Shown here in pieces: positions 24,161 through 35,464 of a stretch of DNA of 64,000 nucleotides. Position 1 is the stretch's first letter. Each line of letters opens with the position of its first letter. The notes beneath the pieces were generated by a model. The model was given only the letters and a program-made list of their open reading frames with translations. It did not search any database and had not been told where the DNA came from. The position numbers were made by a program, and so were the translations under genes. This DNA comes from Notolepis coatsorum (lineage: Eukaryota; Chordata; Actinopteri; Aulopiformes; Paralepididae), in the NCBI GenBank assembly GCA_963971535.1, contig OZ020594.1, forward strand, positions 115,417,127 through 115,481,126, written 5' to 3'.

Positions 24161-25119
24161 TAGGGATGCCCCGATCGATCGGCCAGCGATCGGTATCGGC
24201 CGATATTCAGTATAAATATGAGATTGGGGAATTCCGATAATGCTTTCTAGTCCCCGATTGCGAAAACCAATCGGTGATGCTAAAAACATGAGCCAATTCT
24301 CAGCGGAGTTGGTGTCATTGTCGCATGTTAACTATCCTAAAACATGTCGGTGGTGTGGAACTATTACAAAGTGTCTGAGACAGATGCAACAAATGCCATC
24401 TGCAATGTATGCCAGGATAAAATACCTTGTGGGAAGTTTCAACGCAACTAATTTAATAACACTTGGAAGTCCCATCACCCAGAGGAGCATGGAGAGTTTG
24501 TTAAGCTTACCGCGGAGTAAAAAGAAAAAGGCAGATTAAAAACAAACGGCTGCTGACACAAACCACTTTAGAGAGCACCGTGCATATAACCGTGATAGTC
24601 AGAAGGCTAAGGCGATCACATGAAAAGTCATGAAATTCATAGGGCTGGACGAGACGGACCACTCCGTCACATTGAGCAACCCCCGGTACACTCCCAGCTC
24701 GCTGAAGAGACAACAAGCATTCCGTGAAGACCTGCCCTACTCTGCCTCTGATTCGCAGACTGGGTGGGGGAATGTGATTGGACCAAAGCAGAGTAGACAG
24801 ACAGACATACACACACAGTGGAGTCGGACATGCAAAGATGCTGCTTGCATTATTGATAGCGGAGAATTTGTACTCGTTGCGTTGTCTCGCAGATGATACA
24901 GATAATACATATGAAAAGTATCATTTGCTCAGAGTCCAGAGACAGTTGTGGTTTGGTCCGGATCTGGACCGGAGTCCAGACTTTGAGAATGCCTGTGTTA
25001 GACCTACAGTATAATACTGCCAGCTGCTATAACAAAACAATCGGTATCGGCAGTGTATCGGCCGATATGGCTCATAGATGATCGGTATCGGTGGCAAAAA
25101 ACATGATCGGGCATCCCTA
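24161..25119. mobile_element. hAT-like element, TIR tagggatgccccgatc, with transposase relics
   Basis: It begins tagggatgccccgatcgatc and ends gatcgggcatcccta. The exact duplication attacaat is at 24153-24160 and 25120-25127. It keeps a BED-finger remnant (24344-24520). Further on (24610-24760) is a translation with FIGLDETD and RYTPSSLKR, similar in style to the start of the hAT catalytic region. The rest of the transposase is deleted. Confidence 0.88.
24344..24520 (+). pseudogene. BED-type zinc finger of a hAT transposase
   Basis: The frame reads MSVVWNYYKVSETDATNAIC, then a C-x2-C pair (CNVC), and later WKSHHPEEH giving the histidine pair. This is the order of a BED finger (W...CxxC...HxxxxH). 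An in-frame TAA at about residue 38 and a stop at 24518 interrupt it. BED fingers bind DNA at transposon ends. This copy is inactive. Confidence 0.8.
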
Positions 25120-25127
25120 ATTACAAT

Positions 25128-25867
25128 GTATTTTTTATATATAGACTATGTACATATTTCAATCAATATCTTCCTTTTGAGCATATTATATGGGCATACA
25201 TGAATGGAATGGCGAGGATGTAAAGCATGTTAGACGCATTTATTAAAACCGTTGCTCACAGAGTTTACACCCCGTTTGTCATAGCTTTTAAAATTGAAGG
25301 TGGGGGGTATCGGGCTCAGCCCCTCCCTTCCAGCTGGAGTTGACGTGAAACATCAAATGCGAGCGAACGCGCACTGTCGAGTCCCGGCTCTAGGCAGAAT
25401 CACGAATAGTGGTTTAAGAGAAGTTATTTATATTTCGAACGTGATCCATTGCGAATCGTTTTCAAATAAACGCTAGATTATCGATAGTATATGTGTACTT
25501 ATGCACGCTAGAGAAGCGGGTTGAAAAATCAATTATCTATGCCCTGCCTGGCGCTAACACATATGAGACACGTTGTGATCCGCTGTGAAAAAAACTCTGA
25601 TTACCCCAAGACTGGTAAAATAGATTCCTTACCTCACATCAGATGTTCTGCAAAAAGATTATTCCAATTCCTGATCGCCATTCCAAATATCGATCGCGTT
25701 TATTGATCCTGCCGTTATGTACTCGAAACACATATTCCACGCTGCTCTGATGGTCCCCAATTAATGCAGTAGTCTCGTGTTACATTGCCTGAGAAGTAAA
25801 ATGTGGATTCCGGGTTTTTTTTTTCTCCCATGCATTTCCATTGAGTCCAATCCAATGGGTGCATGAC
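25128..25867. other. Piggybac-like element interior, ends unresolved
   Basis: From about 25445 it contains ttcaaataaacgctagatta and tccaattcctgatcgccatt. The same words occur inside the TTAA-bounded elements at 33049-33736, 46159-47062, 56138-57039 and 59068-60006. A matching terminus, ggcactcaaagtgttaa, lies at 27601-27617 beyond the 25876-27400 insertion. The left end was not located. Confidence 0.55.
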
Positions 25868-26295
25868 CATCCGGGAGGCGTCTATACTTTCTACAACGGA
25901 GCTCGGTTTCCGGGTTCCTCCGATTGGCCACGACGCCCACGTGACCTCTGCTAGCACGCCCCCTTCCTGCTGCGCTGCGCTCGCCAAGCTCCTGCCGCGC
26001 CGCGCTCCCGCCTTCCTCAATGAAATGGAAATCGCTACTTTACATCAGGGTGAACGCTGGCTGTTGGTAACACCACCCACTTCAATGACAGGCTCTCATA
26101 TTTGCGAATGTATAAACTATTAAAAAAATATACTGTTAACTGGAATATGTTGTTTCTTTACACATATGTTGGATTATGTAATTGGTTTGTCATGACAAAC
26201 CAATAAAATCGCTACTTTACATCAGGCTGAACGCTGTTATGCTGCCACCACCCACTTCAATGACAGAGCTCGGCGCATTACATCAGGCTGAACGC

Positions 26296-26724
26296 TAGGG
26301 CTGCAACGATTAGTCGAAAAATCGTAGACGAGAAATTGTTGCGTCGATTAGTCATTAAAAAAAATTATTATTATTATTTTTTCCCCCCCGCTACCTATCT
26401 TTGTGAAAGTGGATCTCAGCTCTGGTCCTGCCAGCTGAAGACTTCTTAGCTTAACATAACAGACCGACAGTAAGTTTGGGGGAACTAATGGGATAACTGG
26501 GGATGTTGTTTGGTCCTGACAAGAGTCTCAAAGCAACTCTGAGGTCATGCTCAATGTCCAATCTGTTCCTCTGCTCTGTCTTCAGCTGGACCAGAGCTGA
26601 GAAGCCACTTTCACAAAGATAGGTATTTTTTTTTAATATATAATTGTTTTTCGATTAGTCGACTAATCGAAAAAATAATCGACAGATTAGTCGACTACCA
26701 AAATAGTCATTAGTTGCAGCCCTA
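26296..26724. mobile_element. hAT-like MITE 'gggctgcaacg' nested in the palindromic element
   Basis: The ends are tagggctgcaacgattag and ttagttgcagcccta. The exact duplication ctgaacgc is at 26288-26295 and 26725-26732. Closely similar to 2502-2932. Confidence 0.92.
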
Positions 26725-26873
26725 CTGAACGCTGTTATGCTGCCACCACCCACTTCAATGACAGAGCTCGGCGCATTACATCAGGCTGAACGAACGCTGT
26801 TATGCTGCCACCACCCACTTCAATGACAGAGCTCGGCGCATTACATCAGGCTGAACGCTGTTATGCTGCCACC

Positions 26874-27229
26874 CATAGATATCTATATAGAACACTAGAT
26901 AGCTTAAGGCGGAGTCACCAGCGTCACTGAACCGCCGCCATCTTGCTCGAGTCAGCCTTGAGTGAGGGTGAGTGAGCTGCACAGACAAAAATACTCATAA
27001 CTCGCTGAAATATTGACTGATTTACAAACGGGTTGGTTTATTACAAGCATTATTAACGTGGCTATGATTCAAGTGGTTTGTAAAAAAAAATAACTTTAAG
27101 TAAAAAAGTAGACATGAATGTTATCAGTAGCTGAGCTGCCTCGAGCAAGATGGCCGCCCTACGACGACGTCGCTCTACATTGGCCGGCAGCGCGGGTAAG
27201 CTATCTAGTGTTCTATATAGATATCTATG
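26874..27229. mobile_element. MITE with TIR catagatatctatatagaac
   Basis: A terminal inverted repeat of about 33 bp is perfect at both ends. The exact 8-bp duplication ctgccacc lies at 26866-26873 and 27230-27237, and the uninterrupted target (ctgccaccaccc) occurs in neighbouring units. Both arms carry a caagatggc/gccatcttg word, a YY1-like motif, inside the inverted repeat. Non-coding. Confidence 0.9.
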
Positions 27230-27408
27230 CTGCCACCACCCACTTCAATGACAGAGCTCGGCGCGGCAGGAGCTTGGCGCTTGAGGAAGCTGGTGAGCGT
27301 GGCGCGCGGCAGGAAGGGGGCGTGCTAGCGGAGGTCACGTGGGCGTCGTGGCCAATCGGAGGAACCCGGAAACCGAGCTCCGTTGTAGAAAGTATAGACT
27401 CATCCGGG

Positions 27409-27735
27409 AGACGATAGGGGGCGGTATTTGCCCTGTTCGAGCTCATAGACAGTCCCAATGATAACGTGAGGCTGGATTGATGAAAACTGAATGGATATCG
27501 CTAATAAAAGCAATAACGATTAAATAACGAGATTTCTCGTCCTTGGCACTCAACACATGGCGGCCAACAACGAGTTTTATTGTCCTTGGCACTCAAAGTG
27601 TTAAGATCAAGTATAGTCAATATCTAAACAAATGAACAATGGGCAGATAATTTACAGGGGTTTTTGTAGATGCAGTACAGAATTTTGCCATCCGGACAGT
27701 ACACATGCAATATGAATGTAGAAATGGGTTTATAG
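27409..27735. other. Flank with a TTAA-element terminus
   Basis: A right-hand end ggcactcaaagtgttaa is at 27601-27617, preceded by a partial duplicate (ccttggcactcaa at 27541). The rest has no recognisable feature. Confidence 0.5.
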
Positions 27736-28160
27736 TAGGGATGTCCCGATCCGATCACGTGATTTTCCGAAGATCAGGATAAAAAAAAAGGGGGATTTTT
27801 TTTATTCAACAAACATGACCATGTTCACGTCTTAAACTCATACTGAGGCCTTAGTTTTGGTTTTAAATTGCATATCATCATTCATATTGTCACACAGAAC
27901 GGAAGAATTTTGCCAAAACAAACTCAATTCCTTTGATTTAATTATACATCAAATGATTTATGTCAAGGATTGCAATGCCTCGCTTGAATGAAGTTAACTT
28001 TTCACCTGGATAACGTCAACATTCAGGGTGAATGTGAGAAATTGGGATGGGATTTAAAAAAAAATGTTATCGGATCGGGAAAGATCGGTATCGGTAGATA
28101 CTCAAAATCACATGATCGGGATCGGATCGGGAGCAAAAAAATGTGATCGGGACATCCCTA
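27736..28160. mobile_element. hAT-like MITE, TIR tagggatgtcccgatcc
   Basis: It begins tagggatgtcccgatccgat and ends gatcgggacatcccta. The exact duplication gtttatag lies at 27728-27735 and 28161-28168. The ends resemble those of 24161-25119 (tagggatgccccgatc), so they are probably related families. Confidence 0.92.
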
Positions 28161-28168
28161 GTTTATAG

Positions 28169-28766
28169 GGCCAAGTGAGGCATCATTTGAAAGGCCAGAA
28201 TCTCCTCTATTATAATACCATAGTTAAATCTGTAACCCTCTTACATAGAAACTAAATCACCAATTCTCATTCTCTCCTTCCACTGACACACTTCTCCATC
28301 ACTATCTCCCTCCAGATAGCTGTCCTGTCAGGCCATTCTGTCTATACACCCATGTTTTTTTCAGTTCTTATGAAAATCTTCCCGTCAGGATTTTCTTTCC
28401 TTTCCAATTTGTTAGCCTAGGAAAAGAGAGCTACCTGTATAGCTGGTTAAGGACTGATGGTTCTTGCTTGGCTTTCTGTGTTTCTGATGAATTTCAACTG
28501 AAAAGTTAGACCTTTGTTTGTTAGGATGAATGTAAAATGTACTGATATTTCTTTCCTTACTTTCCCCCAAGATTGGTCTGAATATGACCACCCATCATAG
28601 CCTCTCACACCTTGGTTCGAGAGAACTGTCTGTCTGTTTGGTGGACTGCATGAAACCGTCACAGGTGGACCAGGCGAAGAGCTGTTTGGACTGCATGGAA
28701 ACAAGTATGGAAATGTTCACTTTAATCTGTAAACAATATGACTTTATAAGTGTTGACTTTAACCTC
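28169..28766. other. Non-repetitive stretch, no identified gene
   Basis: One of the few segments without visible transposon ends. A plus-strand open frame from 28584 includes CLVDCM and CLDCMETS, a possible short duplication. There is no clear exon, domain or splice structure, so I make no gene call. Confidence 0.35.
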
Positions 28767-28770
28767 TTAA

Positions 28771-29572
28771 CACAATATCTGCCACCCAGTTTGAGCATAT
28801 TATAGAATTATCTGCCAGCGCTGTAAGCCTATGGAGTTGTTCACCTTCTTTGCAGGGCTATAACTTTTTAAATATTATAGCTATATCGACATTACTATGG
28901 CCCATTCAACATCGGGTATCTATCTATCAGATGTGGGAACGTTATATTTTTCCATTCATACATTGTCGTGTTAATACCGTCGTGAATATAAGTATGTTTT
29001 TAGAGTGGTCTGCAGTAATTCCTAGAATGCGAGTTATAGGCCCCGGTGCATATTATACATAATCGATTGGCGTTTCGTACGCTACATTAAAAAATTCAAA
29101 TGCATATGATCGGTATACATTATGCTCCATCATGCGTGAAGGAAAGGGGGGGGTCGTTTATGATTCCTTGATTGTCAGTAACGGCTTTCTTTAGTACGAC
29201 ATCATACGTTGATCAGATGGATTGCAATGAAATAAATGGACAATCGAGCTGGAATTAACGTTGGATTCCTCTTACCTGTGGCCGATGAGTCTGGAGAAAA
29301 AATATTCCATTATTTGATTTCCATCTGCTAGATCCGTTTCGGTTTGTACGACACAAAAAAAACGCTGTAAGCATATTGATTCTTGCGTCTCGAAAGCGAT
29401 CCAATGCACTAGAGTGTTTGTCTGGATCCACATAACAAGAGAGCTCTGCCTGGAACATATTCACCAATGCACAGAGCGCCCCATCCTGTTTAGAGTGGGT
29501 GCAACATTGGCCCATTACCTGCCGGCCGCGGTAGATGCAGTGTAGTGTTAGCCGCCAGGTGGCGGGCAGACC
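28771..29572. mobile_element. TTAA-bounded element, piggyBac-like (type 2)
   Basis: TTAA flanks both sides (28767-28770 and 29573-29576). The interior words gcagggctataactttttaa and tggcccattcaacatc also occur at 44344-45264 and, inverted, in 17857-18770 and 31811-32740. The terminal repeats are weak. Assignment to a piggyBac-like family is inference from TTAA and the type 2 copy at 44344-45264. Confidence 0.6.
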
Positions 29573-29746
29573 TTAAATTCTAATCGCCAAAGAATAAATC
29601 TACAAGCCAATGGCGCTGGGCGTGTAACTATTTTGTAACTAAAATGCTGCTTTAGAGTACTTGATTAGAAATACAAAACAATAAAAAAAAAAAAAATTAC
29701 AGATGTGTTCCATAGACTCACAGGAATTGTGTAACATTGCCCAAAT

Positions 29747-30733
29747 GCGTGTATGCTTTTTTTTTTTTTTATATAACTAACTTTTTTTTTTTTTATATAA
29801 CTCGCATTCTAATGCGTGTATGCTTTTACCAACGCGTTTGTGTTTCCGGGTTCCCGTTTTTGCGCTCTGATTGGCCGCTGACCTACGCTAGCACGCCCCC
29901 CTCGCTACGCCCCGCAGCAGCGGACGCTAAATTGAAAGCTGTTTCCACTCGTACGCCCCCCTCGCTATGAGTGACGCACAAACAGCTGTTTCCGTGTGCT
30001 ACACACGACAGTACAGTATGCGTACAGTACAGCTCAATACATACAATTGTTAAGGGGATGCAGACCAGAGAAAGACTTTCGTCTTGTTTACATCAGGGTC
30101 CCCCATTTTCAATTCATCATAATAAGCGGGACTCTCTGTTTCCGCGTGCTACACGTACAGTACAGTTTAAAGTGCTTAGAAATGTCGGTAAATGCCCGGT
30201 AAATGCCGGTTCATTCATGCTTTGAGGCACGCTTCCTGACAGGATTTTATAATATTGTATTTTATAATATTGTAGCTTGACAACGCTCTCGGCTGAGAGT
30301 CAAGAAACGACGCTCTCAGCAGTCGCCTTATGCAGCATCACTTTTCACATCAAAACAAAAGTAGAACTGTAATGTGGAGTTAGCACACGGAAACAGCTGT
30401 TCGTGCGTGAGTCACTCATAGCAAGTCACGCTTATTATGATGAATTGAAAATGGGGGACCCTGATGTAAACAAGACGAGCGAGGCACGCTTATTATGATG
30501 AATTGAAAATGGGGGACCCTGATGTAAACAAGACGAAAGTCGTGTAGCACGCGGAAACAGCTGTGCGTGCGTCACTCATAGCGAGGGGGGCGTACGCGTG
30601 GAAACAGCTGTTAGATTTAGCGTCCTCTGCTGCGTGGCGTAGCGAGGGGGGCGTGCTAGCGTAGGTCAGCGGCCAATCAGAGCGCAACACGGGAACCCGG
30701 AAACACAAATGCGTTGGTAAAAGCATACACGCT
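29747..30733. mobile_element. Palindromic hAT-like element with promoter-like arms, copy 2
   Basis: The arms are inverted: gtgtttccgggttcccgttt and gattggccgctgacctacgc on the left, their complements on the right (about 30590-30733). The exact duplication gcccaaat is at 29739-29746 and 30734-30741. The arms have an inverted CCAAT box and are CpG-rich, as in copies 1 and 3. LINE-B tail pieces occupy the centre in opposite orientations (30019-30120 minus; 30437-30540 plus). Confidence 0.85.
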
Positions 30734-30774
30734 GCCCAAATAGTGAAAGGAATAGCAAGACATGGGACCTTTAA

Positions 30775-30948
30775 CCTATTGGTAAACAAACGTATTGCTG
30801 AAAATATACACTATGGCAGCTGTTGTGACATGGTTAGGATGTTTACTGTTGGATACATTTGAAAAAAGAAACAAACATTATGTCATACAGTCTAGACAGA
30901 TTGATTTATGACGTGATGTCATCTGCCGGACCGCACGGGTGGAAGAGG
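30775..30948. mobile_element. Short TTAA-bounded MITE, about 174 bp
   Basis: TTAA lies at 30771-30774 and 30949-30952. One end reads cctattggtaaac and the other ggaagagg, giving short imperfect inverted ends (ttaacctNtt). Other copies are at 54148-54327, 57044-57213 and 58895-59063. Confidence 0.8.
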
Positions 30949-30952
30949 TTAA

Positions 30953-31806
30953 TATCTAATTTCCGTGAAATCCTCTGCGATTCCGCAATCGCGGATTCCA
31001 TAGGGTCCTACTCTGACCTCATCTGGTCTTTCCAAAGACCAGAGATGGGATGTGATCATGGGTGAGCACACACACACAGAAAGGGAGAATGGTTTATAGC
31101 AGACTTAATGATTTTTGAATATTTCAGCTAATGAAATCAAATGTTTATCATCACCTATCCAGTTTGTTTTTATATTTTTATTTTTGTTAGACACATTGAA
31201 CCCGGTGGTCTGTGTCTATTATGAAATGATAATTGAGCGTCATTGAAGGTCCGTGCTGGTCTGTGTATTATGAAATGACAATTGCGCGTTCATTGGAATT
31301 TGGATTATTTTCTAACTGGGTGGGTCTTGGGTATCGAAATGTTTTCATTAGGTGGTGTCAAAGAGGCAACTACCCATGTGAACTAAGGATACTAGTAAAA
31401 CATTTTGAAATATTGAATTGCAAATAGAATCGATTGTTGTTCTTCTGGTAAAATAATCGTTTAGATGAATCAATAACAAAATAATCTTTAGTTGCATCCC
31501 TAGTGTTGGTGCCATGTACAGGAGTTCAGTCGTAGGTGAAGAGGTATTCAGCATAGGTTCTGACATACATTGCTTCCAAATAAAAGGAGAAAAGACAAAG
31601 TGCCTTAATTTTCATTTAGTTTACACTCAGGATTATTAAAAAGTAGTCATGGATTATGTGGTTATTTTGTAGACAAATGTTTCATCCAATTTACAGAAAT
31701 TGTACTATATCGTGATATATATTGTTACTGAGATATGAAATTTCCTATAGCTTGATATAAGATTTGATCCATAAGGTGACAGTTGACCTGTTGAGCCCTA
31801 GCCATA
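30953..31806. other. Fragments of several repeats
   Basis: Near 30955-31010 (ttccgcaatcgcggattcca) is a fragment of the 15437-16071 MITE. At 31345-31440 ggtgtcaaagaggcaactac matches, inverted, 11340-11385. At 31602-31780 is a segment repeated directly at 32750-32925. No gene was seen. Confidence 0.5.
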
Positions 31807-32925
31807 TTAACGCTGTAAAGCGTTATTGCCCGCCATGCTTTGACCGCCAGATCTCGCTGTACAGCGTTATTGAGATCAATATTTAATTTTTTCGCCATGG
31901 CATTCATAATTCATATATAAACCTCCGATGCTGCAGCTGGACCCTACGGCTCAATACAACGACGGCTCAATACCGCCGCCTGGTGGATGGTCGGATGGAG
32001 TTATACTCGAACAACAGGAAGTGGGGGCTGTGCGTCGATTAAATTCATCCGGCCGTCAGACATTGTTGCAAGGCTCCCGACAGACACTATAGTACATATG
32101 GATCGCTTTATAAACTTAATAATCAATATGATTTCGGCGTTTATTGCGACATACAAACCGGAAATGGACCTAGGCGATCGACGTCCTATACTTGGGATAT
32201 TTCACCGCCAGTCTCTTTGATGCACGGTAAGAGGACACTGACATTATTTTCAGCCCAATTGTTTATTCATTTCACTGCAAACCATCTGATCAATATATCA
32301 CCCATACTACATAAAGCATTTACTGACGATCACGGAATTATAAACGACCCCCCCCCCCCTTTCCTCCGCGTATGATGGCGCATAACGTATACGATCATAT
32401 ACAGTTGCATTTTTTTATATAGCGTGTCTAGGGAATAAACGGCAATCGATAATCTATATATGCGTTTAGGCCTATAACTCACGTTCTAGGAATTACTGCA
32501 GAAAACGATAAAAACATACTTGTATTCTAGAAGGTATTTTTGTATTTTTGTATGAATGAAAAAGTATAAAGTTCCTACATCCTGAACGATAGATAATCGA
32601 TGTTGAATGGGCCATAGTAATGTCAATTTAGCAATACAATTTAAAAAGTTATATCCCTGCAAAGAAGGTGAACATCTCCATAGGCTTACAGTGGTGGCAG
32701 ACTGGCTATATTGATGGATATAACCAATGGCAGGGAATGTGAGACTAAGTGCCTTTAATTTTTATTTAGTTTACACTCAGGATTATTAAAAAGTAGTCAT
32801 GGATTATGTGGTCATTTTGTAGACAAATGTTTCATCCAATTTACAGAAAACATACTATATTGTGATATATATCGTTATTTCGTTACAGATATATGACATT
32901 TCCCATAGCGTGATATAACATAAAA
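31602..32925. repeat. Direct repeats of about 170 bp flanking a TTAA-type element
   Basis: The segment from gtgccttaattttcatttag through ttgatataag at 31602-31780 recurs at about 32748-32925. The sequence between them (about 31811-32740) is a type 2 element: gctataac-like, gaatgggccatagtaatg and tgcaaagaaggtgaac match 44344-45264 inverted. Confidence 0.65.
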
Positions 32926-34061
32926 AATACAATACATAATAAATGTATTTATGATCATCATGCAACATAAAACAATTGTAGGAACGGTTTGGGAGAGGGA
33001 GGGGTTTTAGGTTGCGTGTTGTGAGTTAAAAAAATAAATAATTCTTAACACTTTGGATGCGACGGGTCCCCGTCTCAAAACATGGTTGAATGCCAGCACC
33101 CACTTCAATGATAGCGTTGTGAACGCATAAACTATGTCTTAAATTATGTCTATGTGTCTAATCTGGCCGTCGCTTATCAATGACTTGTTTGCAGTGAACA
33201 TTGTCGAAAGTTAACGTATTGTTTTTTAATCTGTTCATTTCCGTTTTATACCATTTTGAAAAATCCTCTTTCTTGAAAGTTTCAGGAAAAGATAAAGATT
33301 CTGTGATAAACAGCCTTTACTGGAATATTCTGGAATACACAACAAACGTTGTAATTTTTTGGCCTATTTATGAATAGTTTTCAAATAAACGCTAGATTAT
33401 CGATAGTATATGTGTACTTATGCACGCTAGAGAAGCGAGCTGAAAAATCTATTCTCATTTCCTGATCAGCGCACACACACATATGGCACACGCTGATATC
33501 TCTGATTATCCTAAGACTGGTAAAATAGATTCCTTACCTCAGATCAGATGTTCTCCAAAAAGATTATTCCAATTCCTGATTGCCATTCCAAATATCGATC
33601 GCGTTTATTGATTCAGCGCTGGGTACTGGAAATATGTATTCCACGCAGTTTTGCGGCTCTGCAATGACTTGGATCTCTTCGGATGGCTTGCCGGAGAAGT
33701 AAAATGAGGAAACTGGATGGTTGGCACTCAAAAGTGTTAAAGTTTAAAGCTCAATATATCAAAACGTGGCACTTTACAGTGAACAGGAGGTATATTTGTA
33801 TTAAAAACAATAGATTGTTTTTCATTTAAATGTCGAACAGCTCAAAAATAAAAATGTCAAATGATATTTCCGTTGCCTTTTTTGAGTTGATCTAAATGTT
33901 ACTGATGGTGTTAAATGGGCATATAATATCGTCTCATATCGATCGCAGGCACCTGAATCGAATCGTATCATATTGTCGCAGACGTTGTGATATCTGCAAA
34001 TATTGTATTGTTGTCCAAAGAATCGTATCGTATCATGATGAGACTGGTGATTCCCACCCAT
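32926..34061 (-). mobile_element. Inverted copy of the taggggtgggaatc hAT-like element, interrupted
   Basis: This is the reverse complement of much of 47160-48100. It ends at 34061 with tgattcccaccca. A TTAA element (33049-33736) splits it. The opposite terminal repeat is missing or degraded near 32905. Confidence 0.7.
33049..33736. mobile_element. piggyBac-like MITE (type 1)
   Basis: TTAA flanks both sides (33045-33048, 33737-33740). The ends are cactttggatgc and ggcactcaaaagtg. The empty target ttttaagt is seen in the paralogue near 47487. The interior ttcaaataaacgctagatta is shared with other type 1 copies. The ttaacacttt ends resemble known piggyBac-family termini. Confidence 0.8.
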
Positions 34062-34880
34062 AGTGTGATATAAGGTTTGATCCATAAGGTGACACTTAAA
34101 TCTGTCATAACCTGAGACTAAAGGGGCTTTAGTCCCGGACTAAATTTAAACAGACCTTAACCATAGCCATGATGTAACCACTCCTTCTCCAGAAACTGTT
34201 GACTAACTGGTGCTTTAAACAAAGTGGTTTAAGTCTAGAACTGTAGACGACTCTGGACTACACTGTGTTCTTAACCTGTTAAGCCCTATTTTCTGAAAAT
34301 CGACCTAAAAATACATACCTAAGTAAATGGAAGATTGCTCCACTTCTACAAGGTCCATTTGCATGTTCTTCTAGGGACATCTATGGATCTCATGGAATGT
34401 ATTCCTAGTGTCAGAAATATTGTGTCTGTTGCTAGGCTTGAGTAAATTGTGATGAAACAAAGGAGAATATAAATTATGATTTTTCTTTGCGTCTTTGACA
34501 GTGAATAACACCATGCTAAAAATGACCAGACATGAAAAACTGACACTGAGCTCGTTCAGCACCTATTCTGGGGTCATGCTGAGCATTTAGTCTGTTTCTG
34601 TATTTGTTTTTCAGGTATGCTAGAGTAGTGATTTTTTTTCTTCTTTTTTTTACTTTTTATTGGCGACCCAATAAAAACGGGTCCGAGACCCATTTTGGGT
34701 CGTGACCCAGAGTTTGGGAAACGCTGGTCTAGAGGACTATGAATGCCAATTTCATGGGCAGTACAATTAATGAATTCATTTGAATCACCTGTGTTGGTCC
34801 TCAACATGACTCATCCTTGAATCCTTCCCTCGTTTCAAGGAAGGACACGCTTTTACGTCCACCCACCCTCGTGCTGGAAG
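34062..34880. other. Upstream region of the MULE/SWIM gene, repeat fragments
   Basis: 34290-34565 matches one arm of the long palindrome at 54333-56136 (tctacaaggtccatttgcat and onward). 34640-34735 looks like the right end of another element (gggtcgtgacccagagtttg). 34800-34880 is the probable 5' leader of the gene. No obvious TATA box was identified. Confidence 0.5.
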
Positions 34881-34900
34881 ATGGAGGAGCAGAAGCAGAG
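34881..34900 (+). CDS. Candidate first coding exon of the MULE/SWIM gene
   Basis: A start codon in good context (ggaagATGg) gives MEEQKQ plus two bases, then the donor ag|gtacat. The phase-2 end fits the phase of the exon at 39189-39267. With the nested transposons removed, the intron shrinks from 4288 bp to about 109 bp, within the range of the gene's other introns (85-362 bp, apart from transposon-filled intron 3). Still an inference from splice phase alone. Confidence 0.5.
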
Positions 34901-35114
34901 GTACATTTTAGTACATTTATCTGGTGTGCTGTAGGCTACATCATAAGCAGGGCTGAAAATTAACACCTGCCACCGGCAGGTAAAACGTCCATTTGGCGAC
35001 TAGATTCAGAAGGCTACCTGCCACTCTGGCAGGTAAATGTGTGTACCAGTCACACAAAAACTAATTGTTTGACAGACTAGTGGAGCAAAGCTTTCATTAG
35101 GTTATGTAATTGTA

Positions 35115-35464
35115 ACCATATGTATATTTCTCTCCCACCCACCCACCCCCTCCTAATGTACAGTCCCCTCCCCATCATATGTATATACTCTGTCAGCATC
35201 TATGGGTAACAGTACTGTATATTTGCATATCGTATATGTCACAAATGTAACGGTACTAAATACCTGTATGTCATGTATGTCCCTATGCCATAAATGTCAT
35301 GTATGTTGTGTATGTATAAATGTCACTATGAATTGAAAATGGGGGACCCTGATGTAAACAAGACAAACTTCTTTCTCTGGTCTGCATCCCCTTAACAATT
35401 GTGTGTATTGAGCTGTACTGTACCCATTCTGCAATCTGTTAAATAAAGTTTTCATTCATTCATT
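35115..35464 (+). mobile_element. LINE-B tail, longer copy
   Basis: Starts near catatgtatatttctctccc and contains the cacccacccacccc block, gaattgaaaatgggggaccc and a (attc)n end. Same strand as the host gene. Confidence 0.85.

Larger units (their letters stand above)
25876..27400. mobile_element. Palindromic hAT-like element with promoter-like arms, copy 1
   Basis: The left arm (about 25876-26035) and right arm (about 27240-27400) are inverted repeats containing ggtttccgggttcctccgat, cgtctatac and gctagcacgccc. The exact duplication catccggg is at 25868-25875 and 27401-27408. The arms are CpG-rich with gattggcca (inverted CCAAT) and cacgtgac (E-box-like). Inside are about 60-bp tandem units with caggctgaacgctg, plus two inserted MITEs. 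Confidence 0.85.

Noticed and set aside
28584..28805. Cysteine-containing open frame (CLVDCM...CLDCM)
   Set aside because: Short, without splice partners or domain. The second half runs into a TTAA element, so coding status cannot be supported.
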